A stretch of DNA of 16,127 bases from DASRTE01 sp035656095 (GTDB lineage: Bacteria > Actinomycetota > Actinomycetes > Jiangellales > Jiangellaceae), in contig DASRTE010000120.1 of the NCBI GenBank assembly GCA_035656095.1, positions 1 to 16,127 of the forward strand, read 5' to 3'. Below are positions 1 to 5,678 of this stretch, piece by piece; the stretch's first letter is position 1; every line of letters begins with the position of its first letter. The position numbers and the translations under genes were made by a program. A model generated the notes under the pieces. It was not told the origin of the DNA, ran no database searches, and was given only the letters and a program-made list of their open reading frames with translations.

Positions 1-328
1 CACGACGGCGCCGAGTTGGCTGGGCCCCGACCGGCCGAAGGTCGAGTCCGTCGACGGCGCCAGCCCCAGGGGGATCCCGCCCGGGCTTCGCTGGCGGCCG
101 ATCACGACCTTCTTCCAGTGCCTGGTCGACATGAAGAATGCGCAGTTGCCCGGTGTCTACCGGGCATGGGCCCACGACTACCGTCCAGACCTGCCGCGCT
201 TCGTCAGTGAGGTGTACGACCTTTCCGCCACTGCGCGGCAACTGGCCGGCGTCGAGTCGGCGCTGCGTAACCGTGAGTCGGTGCGCGAGCGGCTGTTCGC
301 CCCGCCGGCAGAGGTCACTCCCGGCTGA
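1..328 (+). CDS. alpha/beta-hydrolase family protein, C-terminal fragment (5' end outside window)
   Basis: The reading frame is open from base 2 to the TGA at 326-328, giving about 108 residues of a protein whose start lies to the left. The visible part contains LRWRPITTFFQCLVDM followed by AWAHDYRPDLPRFV. From memory this resembles the C-terminal end of the actinobacterial alpha/beta-hydrolase family (Abhydrolase_9 type), where a tryptophan-rich segment, a TFxQ helix and a GHDYR-like motif close the catalytic domain. Members usually carry several N-terminal membrane helices before a serine-hydrolase domain; none of that part is in the window, so the nucleophile cannot be checked. The substrate is unknown. 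The last 14 bases overlap the end of the convergent protease gene. The family call rests on motif memory only and is moderately sure; that this frame is coding is more certain. Confidence 0.6.
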   Translation, partial: TTAPSWLGPDRPKVESVDGASPRGIPPGLRWRPITTFFQCLVDMKNAQLPGVYRAWAHDYRPDLPRFVSEVYDLSATARQLAGVESALRNRESVRERLFAPPAEVTPG

Positions 329-1013
329 GCGCCCACACCCGGGCTGCGGCCAGTACGCCGAGGCCGTTGGCCGCCCAGTGCAGCAGCACCGGCGCCACCA
401 GGCTGCCCGTGTGCCAGCGCAGCCCGGCGAAGACCAACCCGGCGAGGGTCGTGAACGCCACCGTCCCCAGCACCGTGAGCAGGACCCTGCTTCTGGCTCC
501 GCCGGGCCCGCTCAAGGCGGTGTTGGCCCGTGCCAGGTCCAGGGCGGGCAGCACGTGCCAGATCCCGAACACCAACGAGGAGGAGACGGTCGCGGCCACC
601 GCACCGTGACCGATCTCGAGCAGGCCCCAGAGGACACTGCGGAAGGCGACCTCCTCGAAGACGACCGTGCCCAGCGGGATGGTCACGAATGCCGCATAGA
701 GCGCCGATCCGGGGCCGATCCGGTACCTGGTGTCCCGGAAGAACCGGCGGCTGGCCGGGACGGCGACGCCGACGGCATAGATCGCGGCGATGAGCCCTGC
801 GGTCACTGTCCCCCACCACAGACCCCGCGCCAAGGCCTCCCGACCGAGACCGAGCTCGTCCCACGAGAGCCCGGCGCTCCTGCCGACCAGGAGGAGCAGC
901 CCCGCCGCCAACGGCCCGGTGAGGGAGTGCGCAACACGAGGTCCGACATGGACCCACACGTTGATCACGACCAGCACCAGCACGACGATCGCGATTGCCC
1001 CGCTCGTGCTCAC
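315..1013 (-). CDS. CPBP (CAAX/ABI-type) family intramembrane metalloprotease
   Basis: This is a 232-residue, very hydrophobic protein with about six to seven membrane segments. The three conserved motifs of the CPBP/Rce1-like family are all present: EExxxR at E120-E121-R125 (within FEEVAFR), FxxxH ending at H143 (FGIWH), and HxxxN at H202-N206 (LHWAANG). In the family these residues form an intramembrane glutamic or metal-dependent protease site, used for example in prenyl-protein processing or bacteriocin self-immunity; the substrate here cannot be told. Translation starts at GTG 1011-1013; no in-frame ATG was found just upstream and the Shine-Dalgarno sequence is weak. The gap to the upstream methyltransferase gene is only 32 bp, so the two are probably cotranscribed. 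Its stop codon lies inside the 3' end of the convergent hydrolase gene. Confidence 0.88.
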   Translation of the reverse strand: MSTSGAIAIVVLVLVVINVWVHVGPRVAHSLTGPLAAGLLLLVGRSAGLSWDELGLGREALARGLWWGTVTAGLIAAIYAVGVAVPASRRFFRDTRYRIGPGSALYAAFVTIPLGTVVFEEVAFRSVLWGLLEIGHGAVAATVSSSLVFGIWHVLPALDLARANTALSGPGGARSRVLLTVLGTVAFTTLAGLVFAGLRWHTGSLVAPVLLHWAANGLGVLAAARVWALSRE

Positions 1014-1045
1014 GTGGTCGACCGTGTCGCCGGAGTCGTCGCGGT

Positions 1046-1858
1046 TCAGGTCGCCTGGTTGCCGGTTGCGGGCGGCCCGACACCGATCACGACGGTCGCG
1101 TTCAGGTCATCGGAACGGGTCACGCGTGGGAACAGCCCGCTGCGTGCCATGGCTGCTGCCGCCTGCGGCGCCTGCCTCTCGCTGGCCTCGACCAGCAGGT
1201 GGCCGCCCGGTGCCAGCCACGATCGCGCCGTGGCAATCACCCGCCGCAGGACGTCGAGCCCGTCCGGGCCGCCGTCGAGCGTCACCCGCGGCTCGTGTAC
1301 GCGGGCCTCCGCGGGCAGCAGCCTGACCGCCTCGGTGGGTACGTAGGGTGCGTTGGCGACCAGAACGTCGACCCGGCCACGCAGCACTGCGGGCAGTGGC
1401 TCGTACAGGTCACCTTCGTAGACCTGACCTCCGCCGGCGGCGAGGTTGTGGCGGGCGCACCGCACCGCGTCCGGGTCGATGTCGACGGCGTGCAGCTCGA
1501 CCCGGTCCCCGGTCGCGGCGAGCGCGGCGCCCACCGCGCCGGAGCCGCAGCACATGTCGACGACGACAGCCGGTGGCCGTGCGACGGCGGCGGCCTGATG
1601 GACGAGGAACTCGGTGCGCCGGCGGGGTACGAAGACGCCGGGATCCACGGCTATCCGCAGGCCGCAGAACTCCGCCCAGCCAAGGACGTGCTCGAGAGGC
1701 AGGCCGGCGGCCCGTCGGTCCACCATGACAGCCAGGTCGGCCTGCGTTCGGGCCGCGGAGATGAGCAGCCGCGCCTCGTCCTCGGCGAAGACGCAGCCGG
1801 CGGCCCGAAGCCGGGTGACTACGGCGGACCGACGATGAGGTGACGTGGACGCCGGCAT
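1046..1858 (-). CDS. PrmC/HemK-like SAM-dependent methyltransferase (putative protein N5-glutamine methyltransferase, NAPY type)
   Basis: The 270-residue protein has the layout of PrmC: an N-terminal helical part (about 1-50), PLEHVLGWAEF (54-64), the VFVPRRRTEFLV segment (75-86), the SAM-binding loop VVVDMCCGSGAVG (98-110) and acidic DID at 116-118. The catalytic (N/D)PPY motif reads NAPY at 159-162, followed by VPT. This replacement is characteristic, as I recall, of an actinobacterial PrmC-related subfamily distinct from true release-factor methyltransferase, so methylation of a glutamine in RF1/RF2 should not be assumed. The ATG at 1856-1858 is favoured by a full AAGGAGGTGA ribosome-binding sequence 9 bases upstream. 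It is the first gene of a likely operon with the downstream CPBP protease and is divergent from the M14 peptidase. Confidence 0.85.
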   Translation of the reverse strand: MPASTSPHRRSAVVTRLRAAGCVFAEDEARLLISAARTQADLAVMVDRRAAGLPLEHVLGWAEFCGLRIAVDPGVFVPRRRTEFLVHQAAAVARPPAVVVDMCCGSGAVGAALAATGDRVELHAVDIDPDAVRCARHNLAAGGGQVYEGDLYEPLPAVLRGRVDVLVANAPYVPTEAVRLLPAEARVHEPRVTLDGGPDGLDVLRRVIATARSWLAPGGHLLVEASERQAPQAAAAMARSGLFPRVTRSDDLNATVVIGVGPPATGNQAT

Positions 1859-1867
1859 GGGCGAACC

Positions 1868-1877
1868 TCACCTCCTT
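1868..1877 (-). promoter_or_regulatory. Perfect 10-base Shine-Dalgarno sequence of the PrmC-like gene
   Basis: On the minus strand the sequence AAGGAGGTGA is fully complementary to the 3' end of 16S rRNA and lies 9 bases before the ATG at 1856-1858. Most other genes in this window have partial or no recognisable ribosome binding sites. It fixes the start codon and suggests efficient initiation. Confidence 0.75.
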
Positions 1878-1946
1878 GTCAACGGCCGAACGCGCCAACG
1901 CTACCCAGGACGTACCGATGCTGGATCCCTCCGTGGGTCAGGTGCA

Positions 1947-1975
1947 TTGACACGAAGTGATCATCGCGGTACGAA
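1947..1975 (+). promoter_or_regulatory. Probable housekeeping-sigma promoter of the M14 peptidase gene
   Basis: A perfect -35 hexamer TTGACA at 1947-1952 is followed after 17 bases by TACGAA at 1970-1975, a weaker -10 that keeps the important first TA but lacks the final T. Transcription would begin near 1982, leaving a leader of about 73 bases before the ATG at 2055. It lies in the 196-bp divergent region between the methyltransferase and the peptidase. The spacing and the exact -35 make it credible; the poor -10 keeps confidence moderate. Confidence 0.45.
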
Positions 1976-2054
1976 GCAACAGGCGGGTAGCCGAAAACCG
2001 GGGCCACGCGAGCCGCGGCGAGCCCGAGTCGTCTGGCGCGAGGGGTGATTGTCG

Positions 2055-4640
2055 ATGGCACGCAGGTTCGCGACCGTACTGGTCGCCTTCTTGTCCGTGA
2101 TGATCTCGGCGCTGGTGGTGTCACCCGCCCAGGCGCAGGTGGTCCCGCCGTGGTGCGGCGAGCCGGAGTCGGACGCGGCCGAGAACCTGCCCGACGGTAC
2201 CGAAGCGGGCGACCCAGCCGGCAGCTTCCCGCACATCCCCTACTACGCGATCCAGTGCACGCTCGAGGACATCGTGGCGTCGAGCCAGGGACGGATGAGC
2301 CTCGAGGTCATGGGCCAGTCGGCGCGGGGGCGTGACCTGTTCCTGGTCACCGTCAACGCGCTGGACACCGCGCAGCAGCGGAAGGACTTCCAGGCCTGGC
2401 AGCAGGTGCGGAAGGTCGCCCTGACCGACCCGGCGCGCGGCCAGGCGCTGCTCGAGTCCCACGGGGACGACGTGAAGGTCCCGCTCTACATCCAGGGCGC
2501 CATTCACGGCAACGAGTACGAGGGGGTCGATGCGATCTTCGAGACGCTCGACAAGCTCGCCACGACGCCGTACGGGGCGGACCCCGAGGTCGACGCCGTC
2601 CTGGACCACACCGTCCTCCTGTTCAACGTGATCCAGAACCCGGACGGCAGGATCGCCGGCACGCGCGCCAACGGAAACGGCTTCGACCTCAACCGCGACT
2701 TCATGACGCAGTCGCAGTCGGAGACCAGGGCCTCGGTGTCGGTGATGCAGGAGTGGCTGCCGCCCGAGGTACTCGACCTGCACGGCTACGTGACGCCGAC
2801 GCTCATCGAGGCGACGACGAAGCCGCACAACCCGAGCATCGACTACGACCTCTGGCTCAAGTGGAACCAGCCGCGCATCGACGCGAACGAGGCCGCCCTG
2901 GCGGCGCTCAACTTCGACGTCACCCGGCCGATCAACGACTGGTGCTCCGACGGCAACCCGGCCCCCTCCAGCGGCATCTGCCCGGATGGACAGCCACCGG
3001 GACCGGCCGTTGCCGAGGGCTGGGACGACTGGGGCCCGTTCTACACGCCGATGTACGCCCAGCACGTCGGGCTGAACGGCTCGACGGTGGAGATGTGCAA
3101 CCAGACCGACGACGACTGCGCGCTCCCGGGCACCACGCCGGCCGCGTACGGACGGCTTGGGTCGCGGATCATCCAGGAGAGCGTCGTCTGGTCGAGCCTG
3201 CTCTTCGACCTCGAGAACCGGAACGAGCTGCTGTACGACGAGCTCGAGCGCTACCGCCGCGGCGTCGCGAACGAACCCCGGCCGCCGTGCTGCGAGCCGC
3301 CGTTCGACGTCGACAACAACTGGATGGAGGAGTTCCCCACCGCGTACATCGTCCCGATGGGCAGCGGGCAGCGCAGCGAGCCCGAGGCCAACCGGATGGT
3401 CGACTGGCTGCTGTTCAACGGCATCCTGGTCGACGAACTCAAGCAGGCCTACACATTCGACGGTGTGACCTACCCGGCCGGCTCGTACGTCGTCTTCATG
3501 GACCAGGCCCACCGGGGGCTGGCCGACACGGCCCTGGGCATCGGCGCCGACATCTCGGAGGACATCAGCATCCTCTACGCACCTCCGGCGGCGTGGAGCC
3601 ACGGCTACCTCTGGGGTGCCGACGTGGTCCGGGTTCCGCCTGACGCGACGTTCGCGCCGAGGACCAACCGGATCCTCAAGGCCAGTCACCTGCTCGGCGG
3701 CGTGGAGCCCGGGACGGCCTCCGGCTACGCGCTGAAGATCGACTCGCCGACGGCGGTGCGTACCCTCAACGCGCTGATGGATGAGGGGCTCTCCGCCGAG
3801 CTGGCGCTGGCGCCGTCCACCTCCGCGAGCGGCACGACGCTGCCGACCGGCAGCGCGATCTTCGCCGCCGACTCTGCGACCAAGGTCCGGCTGGCATCGC
3901 TCGGCCGCGCGAACGACGTCTGGTTCCACCGCGTCGGTGCGTCGGCACCGCCGACCGAGCCGATCGATCGCAAGCCCCGCATCCTGGTGCTCACCGGTGC
4001 CCTCAACCAGGACGTGTGGTCGCTGCAGAATCTCGGCTTCACGCCGGCATTCATGTCGACGGCACAACTCAACGCCGCAGCCGAGAACCCCTTGCCGAAC
4101 TACGACGTCATCTGGAACACCGGTGGCTACCCGTCAGTCGCTAACGCCGTGGCGCGGGCCCGGCTGCAGGCGTTCTTCGCCGCTGGCGGCGGCTACATCG
4201 GTGCTGGCGTCAACGGTGCCAACTTCCTCACCAGCGGCGCGTTGGTCAGCGGGCTGACAGCGGCGGCGCTCGCGACAGGTGACGGGCACAGCGGCATCGT
4301 CTACTGGGACAACGTGGGCGGCACAGCGAGCCCGATCACCGGGGCGTTGCCGAGCCAGGACACCGCGATCATGGACCCGCCGACCTGGTTCACATCCGTG
4401 CCGGCGACGATGAGCGTCGACGGTCGCTTCCCGACCGACCCGGACGCCATCCTCGGGTCAGGGCTGTGGCCCGTCGAGGATCTGTCGCCGTCCGCAGCAG
4501 GCTCGGCCGTCATCGCACACGGGACGACGACCTCGGGCACCGCCCGAGCGACGGTCTTCGCGATGAATCCGCTGTACCGCGCGGACCCCGAGCGTGAGTG
4601 GTCGATGGTCGGCCTGGCCGCCTACTGGGCTGACCAATGA
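2055..4640 (+). CDS. Secreted M14 family zinc carboxypeptidase with C-terminal amidotransferase-like domain
   Basis: The protein is 861 residues from the ATG at 2055, which has AGGGG 9 bases upstream; a TTG at 2049 is also in frame but sits too close to that site. A signal peptide covers about residues 1-28 (RR, hydrophobic core, SPAQAQ). The M14 catalytic set is complete: zinc ligands HGNE (H141, E144) and H243 in LDLHGYV, substrate-binding R204 and NR 213-214 after NPDG (195-198), and the catalytic glutamate most likely E346 in STVEM. It should remove C-terminal residues from peptides or act on cell-wall peptides outside the cell. From about residue 635 to the end is a second domain (PRILVLTGALNQ, WNTGGYPS, AAGGGYIGAGVNG) that resembles a class-I glutamine amidotransferase/ThuA-like fold without an obvious catalytic cysteine. 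At 861 residues it is more than twice the length of a minimal M14 enzyme. Confidence 0.9.
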   Translation: MARRFATVLVAFLSVMISALVVSPAQAQVVPPWCGEPESDAAENLPDGTEAGDPAGSFPHIPYYAIQCTLEDIVASSQGRMSLEVMGQSARGRDLFLVTVNALDTAQQRKDFQAWQQVRKVALTDPARGQALLESHGDDVKVPLYIQGAIHGNEYEGVDAIFETLDKLATTPYGADPEVDAVLDHTVLLFNVIQNPDGRIAGTRANGNGFDLNRDFMTQSQSETRASVSVMQEWLPPEVLDLHGYVTPTLIEATTKPHNPSIDYDLWLKWNQPRIDANEAALAALNFDVTRPINDWCSDGNPAPSSGICPDGQPPGPAVAEGWDDWGPFYTPMYAQHVGLNGSTVEMCNQTDDDCALPGTTPAAYGRLGSRIIQESVVWSSLLFDLENRNELLYDELERYRRGVANEPRPPCCEPPFDVDNNWMEEFPTAYIVPMGSGQRSEPEANRMVDWLLFNGILVDELKQAYTFDGVTYPAGSYVVFMDQAHRGLADTALGIGADISEDISILYAPPAAWSHGYLWGADVVRVPPDATFAPRTNRILKASHLLGGVEPGTASGYALKIDSPTAVRTLNALMDEGLSAELALAPSTSASGTTLPTGSAIFAADSATKVRLASLGRANDVWFHRVGASAPPTEPIDRKPRILVLTGALNQDVWSLQNLGFTPAFMSTAQLNAAAENPLPNYDVIWNTGGYPSVANAVARARLQAFFAAGGGYIGAGVNGANFLTSGALVSGLTAAALATGDGHSGIVYWDNVGGTASPITGALPSQDTAIMDPPTWFTSVPATMSVDGRFPTDPDAILGSGLWPVEDLSPSAAGSAVIAHGTTTSGTARATVFAMNPLYRADPEREWSMVGLAAYWADQ

Positions 4641-4698
4641 GGCCCACCGTCTCCTCTGGTCATTGATCGGGCCGGTCAGGAAGGAGTATCGACCGGAC

Positions 4699-4718
4699 CG
4701 AGCGCACGGTGGCGCTCG
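4699..4718 (+). promoter_or_regulatory. Perfect 7-bp inverted repeat, candidate operator upstream of the nitroreductase-like gene
   Basis: CGAGCGC at 4699-4705 and GCGCTCG at 4712-4718 are perfect inverted copies separated by six bases. A possible -10 element TAGGCT (TANNNT type) follows at 4720-4725, and the gene starts at 4735 with no ribosome binding site, which suggests a leaderless or nearly leaderless transcript. The palindrome would then lie in the promoter spacer, where a dimeric repressor could bind. It could equally be a weak hairpin ending the M14 transcript, although no T-run follows. Confidence 0.3.
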
Positions 4719-4734
4719 ATAGGCTCCCGGCGTA

Positions 4735-5181
4735 ATGCGTGACGACACCGCTCGCCGCCTGTCCCGGCTCCACGCGGTCGTCTACCGGCTCTCCGGTGGC
4801 GTGCTGGGCCGACGGCTGGTGGGCAACGACATGCTCCTGCTCACCACCCGCGGGTCACGGACAGGCAGGCGTCACACGGTCCCGCTGCTCTGCCTCCGCG
4901 ACGACGAGACGATGATCGTGATCGCCTCGTGGGGAGGACGGCCCGAGAATCCGGACTGGTACGGCAATCTCACAGCCCAGCCGCGAGCGACCGTCCAGGT
5001 GCGCTCGCGTGTCTCTGCCGTTCGGGCTCGCACAGCCACGCCGGCGGAGCGAGAGGCCTGGTGGCCGCGGATCGTCGCGGCTTACCCGGGGTACCGCGCT
5101 TACCAATCTCACACCGACCGGGTCATCCCGGTGGTATTCCTCGAGCCCGACCGCACCCGATCTACGGATCGTGATCGATGA
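4735..5181 (+). CDS. Nitroreductase/deazaflavin (F420)-dependent oxidoreductase family protein (Ddn-like)
   Basis: The protein is 148 residues, the normal size for the family. Diagnostic segments are LLLTTRGSRTGRRHTVPLL (34-52), ASWGGRPENPDWYGNLTAQP (about 64-83) and the closing VIPVVFLEP. These form the split beta-barrel that binds F420 (or FMN) in mycobacterial Ddn-like proteins and related actinobacterial oxidoreductases. The natural substrate is unknown; quinones or other conjugated carbonyls are typical for relatives. The ATG at 4735 has no Shine-Dalgarno sequence, and a TAGGCT box at 4720-4725 suggests initiation close to the start codon. The gene stands alone after the M14 peptidase and ends within a large hairpin shared with the convergent gene. 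Confidence 0.85.
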   Translation: MRDDTARRLSRLHAVVYRLSGGVLGRRLVGNDMLLLTTRGSRTGRRHTVPLLCLRDDETMIVIASWGGRPENPDWYGNLTAQPRATVQVRSRVSAVRARTATPAEREAWWPRIVAAYPGYRAYQSHTDRVIPVVFLEPDRTRSTDRDR

Positions 5182-5222
5182 ACCGCTGCGGGTTCCAACA
5201 CCAGCAGCGGTGCTCGATCACG
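5170..5222. terminator. Two-layer hairpin between convergent genes, probable bidirectional terminator
   Basis: An outer 9-bp stem (CGTGATCGA at 5170-5178 with TCGATCACG at 5214-5222) encloses an inner 8-bp stem (ACCGCTGC at 5182-5189 with GCAGCGGT at 5204-5211), with a small internal loop of 3 and 2 bases. The whole structure covers the stop codon of the nitroreductase-like gene (5179-5181) and lies just before the 3' end of the opposite-strand gene. There is no T-run, as is common for actinobacterial terminators. A further small hairpin (GTGCC/GGCAC, 5240-5252) surrounds the stop codon of the opposite gene. Confidence 0.55.
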
Positions 5223-5244
5223 GTGCACAGCCGGTCGTCGTGCC

Positions 5245-5595
5245 TCAGGCACTCGTGCGGTCGAGGTGCTGCAGCAGATCATGCGCAGCGAGCTCGACCT
5301 CCTTGTGGCGCCACTCGGAGGCCCGGTAGACGCAGGCGATCAGTCCGGTTCGATGCACGCGCCGGAAGTCGCCGTAGACGAACGCGTATCTTGCCTTGGT
5401 CTCATCGGTCGCGCCGTCGGTGAGGCCGAGGTGCCACTCCGCGTATTCGCTCCATGAGTGCGACTTCAGGAACGCGTTCTCTGCATCGGCGCGAGGCTGC
5501 GCGGCTCCCCAGTCGCTGTCGAGGACGTACTGACGGGCGTCGATGAGCCGCCGGGCCCGGGCCACGGCGTCAGGGTTGACCGAGTACGAGGCCAT
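5245..5595 (-). CDS. Conserved hypothetical protein, 116 aa
   Basis: The frame from ATG 5593-5595 gives a soluble 116-residue protein rich in charged and aromatic residues, with no signal peptide or membrane segment. GGAGAG lies 9 bases before the start, which is why this start is chosen over longer in-frame openings. Distinctive segments are RARRLIDARQYVLDSDWG (14-30), HSWSEYAEWHLGLTDG (46-61), ARYAFVYGDFRRVHRTGLIA (68-87) and the C-terminal HDLLQHLD. I recall near-identical patterns in hypothetical proteins of many Actinobacteria, but I know of no assigned function. It converges with the nitroreductase-like gene and is divergent from the large membrane-anchored gene at 5679, with an 83-bp shared upstream region. 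Coding is well supported by the structured sequence; function is not known. Confidence 0.82.
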   Translation of the reverse strand: MASYSVNPDAVARARRLIDARQYVLDSDWGAAQPRADAENAFLKSHSWSEYAEWHLGLTDGATDETKARYAFVYGDFRRVHRTGLIACVYRASEWRHKEVELAAHDLLQHLDRTSA

Positions 5596-5642
5596 GCGCT
5601 CATTCTCTCCGACGAGCAAGGATGGTGTAGCCCTACCGGCCG

Positions 5643-5672
5643 TTGGCCCACGGTTTGCGCAGAAGACATACT
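5643..5672 (+). promoter_or_regulatory. Possible promoter for a leaderless transcript of the GGCT-like gene
   Basis: TTGGCC at 5643-5648 and CATACT at 5667-5672 each match four of six consensus bases and are 18 bases apart. The expected transcription start falls at about 5679, exactly on the proposed GTG start codon, which lacks a ribosome binding site. Such leaderless genes are common in Actinobacteria. The match is modest, so this is a suggestion only. Confidence 0.3.
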
Positions 5673-5678
5673 GACCGC

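Noticed and set aside
138..1346. Plus-strand open frame of about 400 codons crossing the protease and methyltransferase genes
   Set aside because: Its translation is Arg/Pro/Gly-rich with no motifs; the minus-strand products show EExxxR, FxxxH, HxxxN and SAM-binding motifs.
2121..4067. Long open frame on the minus strand opposite the M14 peptidase gene
   Set aside because: It is a mirror of GC-rich codons; its translation is Arg/Val/Asp-rich without domains, and the plus strand carries a complete catalytic set.
4631..4662. TGACCA/TGGTCA inverted repeat after the M14 stop codon region, considered as terminator
   Set aside because: It has only 6 bp with a 20-base loop, partly inside the coding sequence, and no T-run; it is not better than chance.
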